The notes below the pieces were generated by a model. It saw nothing but the letters and a program-made list of their open reading frames with translations, made no database searches and had not been told where the DNA came from. Positions 61,612-64,000 of a DNA stretch of 64,000 nt are shown piece after piece. Position 1 is the first letter of the stretch; each line of letters begins with the position of its first letter. A program made the position numbers and the translations under genes. Origin of the DNA: Crotophaga sulcirostris (Eukaryota; Chordata; Aves; Cuculiformes; Crotophagidae); contig VYZB01000389.1 in NCBI GenBank assembly GCA_013397455.1, positions 124,001 to 188,000 on the forward strand, written 5' to 3'.

Positions 61612-62085
61612 CATTTGAGAAAAAGAGCAACGAAGATGGTGAAGGGTTTGGAGCACAAGCCCTACGAGGAGCGACTGAGGGAGCTGGGGTTGTTTAGCCT
61701 GAAAAAGAGGAGGNNNNNNNNNNNNNNNNNNNNNNNNNNNNNNNNNNNNNNNNNNNNNNNNNNNNNNNNNNNNNNNNNNNNNNNNNNNNNNNNNNNNNNN
61801 NNNNNNNNNNNNNNNNNNNNNNNNNNNNNNNNNAAAATAAAGGATGCTGCTTGTGATAGCATTGGCCCATGAACCCCCTCCCTTGCACAGCTCTCCTGCA
61901 TGGCCAATGTGATACATTGGATTGGATGAGGATGGATCCATTGGATGGATACATAAATTGGATGAGGCACTCAGTGCCATGGTTTAGATGATGGGTTGGT
62001 GTTAGTGTTGGGTTATAGGTTGGACTCGACGATCTCAGAGGTCCTTTCCAACCTTATAATGCTGTAATACTGTGATACTGTGTAC
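61612..62085 (+). mobile_element. CR1 LINE copy (young subfamily) interrupted by an assembly gap
   Basis: Left part 61612-61713 codes for [20 protein letters not shown] and LKKRR in + orientation. Right part 61958-62085 is the ORF2 end, 3' UTR and GATACTGT tail. Between them lie 120 N and about 124 bp (61834-61957) that do not look like CR1. Confidence 0.88.
61714..61833. other. Assembly gap (120 N)
   Basis: Run of N inside a CR1 copy. Open frames that cross it are artefacts. Confidence 0.99.
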
Positions 62086-62534
62086 CTAGAGATGCCTCTG
62101 ATCTAGACAAGATCAGGTCCAAATTCATCAGGCAGTGAAACGGAATGATGATCCCCTCTCTTTTCCTTCTTTCCCTCTTCACCCCCGTCTCCTCCCTTCG
62201 CACTCCTGTTGTGGCCTGTGGTCAGAAGGTGCTGCCACAGGTCCTGCAGCAATTCAAGAAGACAGTAGGAGCATTTTAGACCAATGCTTATGTCCCTGAT
62301 CTAGTGTACCTGCAATAGTCTTCCTATCCAAAGGCTATGGGGAGGTAGGAGATGTAGCAGGTAATTCAGTCCTCTTTGGTTGGGCTTCAGTTGACAGAAG
62401 GAAATATTCAACAGATTGTAGAGTCGGGACATCAGTTAGCTCAGTTCATGGGGCCTACAGCTCAGATGCAGAAGTATAAGGTTCAGCATGGGTTTATTAT
62501 CCTTTACTTAACCTACAACAAAACAGCTTCCAAA

Positions 62535-62822
62535 GAACAAATGAGAATGGGGCCAGACTCTTGTCAGTGGTGTCCAGTGACACAATGAGGGGCAATGGGC
62601 ACAAACTGGAGCACAGGGAATTCCACTTGAAAACTCCTTTACTGTGAGGGTGATAGAGCACTGGAATAAGCTGCCCAGGGAGGTTGTGGAGTCTCCTTCT
62701 CTGGACGTGTTCCCGTGCGACCTGCTTGAGGTGACCTTGTTTTAGCAGAGGAGTTGGACTGCACGATCTTCTGAGGTCACTTCCAACCCCCACCATTCTA
62801 TGATTTGGTGATTCTGTGATGT
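62535..62822 (+). mobile_element. Older CR1 LINE 3' fragment
   Basis: About 290 bp: GCACTGGAATAAGCTGCCCA, GGGAGGTTGTGGAGTCTCC, then a 3' UTR and a tail with CCATTCTATGATTTGGTGAT. A standard CR1 family, diverged from the young subfamily. The left limit is approximate. Confidence 0.88.
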
Positions 62823-64000
62823 GAATATTAACAATCACAGAAGAGATGAAGACCAACACCACCCTTTGACACTCTTGAAAAATGTTTTGCCTTTAAAAGT
62901 TAGCTCTTGTTCATGTTCTAGTATTCAGGGTTCCAGATGCGGCATTTAAAAAAAATGTGACCAGCTCTAATAGAATAGAAGATACTGGAATAACTGATTT
63001 AATCTAGGTATCTGCTAAAATCCTGGCACCAACGATGACTATTGAGTATATACATGTATATATTCATGAACCTAGCTCTGAAGAGCCATTTTCTTTAAAT
63101 GTGTTCGTTATTAACTAATTGAAGAACACGAAAATAACCTGTGCTGAGAAGTCCTCCAAGTTTTGCACACATTGAAACAGTACTGAGAACAGCAGCACAC
63201 CACAGAAACACCTCAACTGAATGCCCTTTCCCTTCCAAATTTAGATTAACATCCTCTCAGTGAAGTCTGAGATCAAAGTAATTAGTCAGGGCTTGGTAGT
63301 TCATTTGCCACAACATATAATCTTTTCAAACCCAGCTGTCCTTCCTTCCCCGTTATGAAAGCAGACTACTACGCTTAAGAACGAGAAGATGGTGAATAAC
63401 CAACACAGAATGACTAATTAGAAGTGTTTCTATCAGAACTGATATTGGAATAAATGATTAAACCCTTTCATAATCAACTCATTTATTAAAGCAAATGCCT
63501 TAAAAGCGAAAGCTTGTCATTTACGGTAGTTTTTGCAATGGGCAGTTATTCTATGTGTTTACTTCAAGAGTACATTTTTGTACTTTGGTAAATCAAGAAA
63601 TATTGATTTTGAGCAAGTCGTTGATTTTATTGTCAGAACAAATTTAGCTTTGAGAATTGATTTTATTAACCTATTTCATAAGTGCCTCTAAGCACATAGT
63701 TTGTGAGCAAACCACATTCTCTGGATGTAAATGCCATTTGTAATTTAGCCAAAAAACATTTTAAGTGGAGATGGGCCAAATTAATTTTTCATTTATGTTT
63801 ATACCATTCTGGAATAAACTCAACAGTTTTGCAAGGATATACAACTGTTTCTGACTAAGTGAAAATATCATTCCCTTATTTTCACTGATAGAGTTTCAGA
63901 TTAACATGCTTTACTTCAATAGGATGCGATTATTCCATAGAATTTTCTGGTTATCAGCAACAATTTTTAAAGAAGACTGTTGAGCAAATTTGGTACTGTT

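Larger units (their letters stand above)
47601..64000 (-). other. TENM1: TENM1 intron upstream of the NHL exon (extends past window)
   Basis: More than 16.4 kb with no recognisable teneurin exon. The preceding exon should end with a propeller segment in phase 0; nothing like it was seen on the - strand. It contains CR1 fragments at 50542-50882, 52333-52526, 54673-55330, 61612-62085 and about 62535-62822, a 26-bp tandem duplication at 56449-56500, minor simple repeats and a 120-N gap. Confidence 0.75.

Noticed and set aside
61615..61980. Open frames on both strands across the N gap
   Set aside because: They exist only because N codons are read through; the left part is CR1.
1..64000. CRISPR array, integron, prophage or other prokaryotic system
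   Set aside because: No regularly spaced repeats or prokaryotic gene structure; the sequence is vertebrate.

Overview
This is vertebrate nuclear DNA, most likely from a bird. Split exons with GT-AG introns lie in AT-rich intergenic and intronic sequence, and the interspersed repeats are almost all 5'-truncated CR1 LINE fragments, the dominant repeat of bird and other sauropsid genomes. No operons, CRISPR arrays or bacterial signals were seen. Two assembly gaps (runs of N) lie at 18445-18514 and 61714-61833.

Two protein genes sit tail to tail. On the + strand, exons 2, 3 and 4 of SH2D1A (the SLAM-associated protein, SAP) lie at 9880-9943, 12206-12341 and 12686-12726. The exons are too short to stand out as open reading frames, but the residues, exon lengths (64 and 136 nt) and phases match human SH2D1A as I remember it. 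Exon 1 was not found and is probably left of the window, so about the first 9.9 kb is intron 1. The SH2D1A 3' UTR probably ends near 13.5 kb or 14.5 kb. After about 2.5 kb of intergenic DNA containing one CR1, the - strand gene TENM1 (teneurin-1) begins with its 3' end near 17.1 kb. It has a UTR of about 4.4 kb and nine coding exons between 21501 and 47600. These encode the last 1,364 residues: part of the NHL beta-propeller, the YD/RHS barrel, the RHS core, the toxin-like C-terminal domain and the TCAP-1 peptide. The nine exons total 4,095 nt, join in frame and use canonical splice sites throughout. From 47601 to the right edge I see only intron and repeats.

The pair SH2D1A(+)/TENM1(-) has the same order and orientation as human Xq25. 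In birds this block is expected on the short arm of chromosome 4 (4A in songbirds). The two proteins are not known to work together: SAP is a lymphocyte SH2 adaptor for SLAM-family receptors, while teneurin-1 is a neuronal type II adhesion receptor that binds latrophilins.

Eight CR1 insertions belong to one closely similar subfamily whose 3' tail reads (GATACTGT)n. Three further fragments carry the commoner ATTCTATG-type tail and look older. The dense young subfamily points to a lineage with recent CR1 activity, but I cannot name the species.
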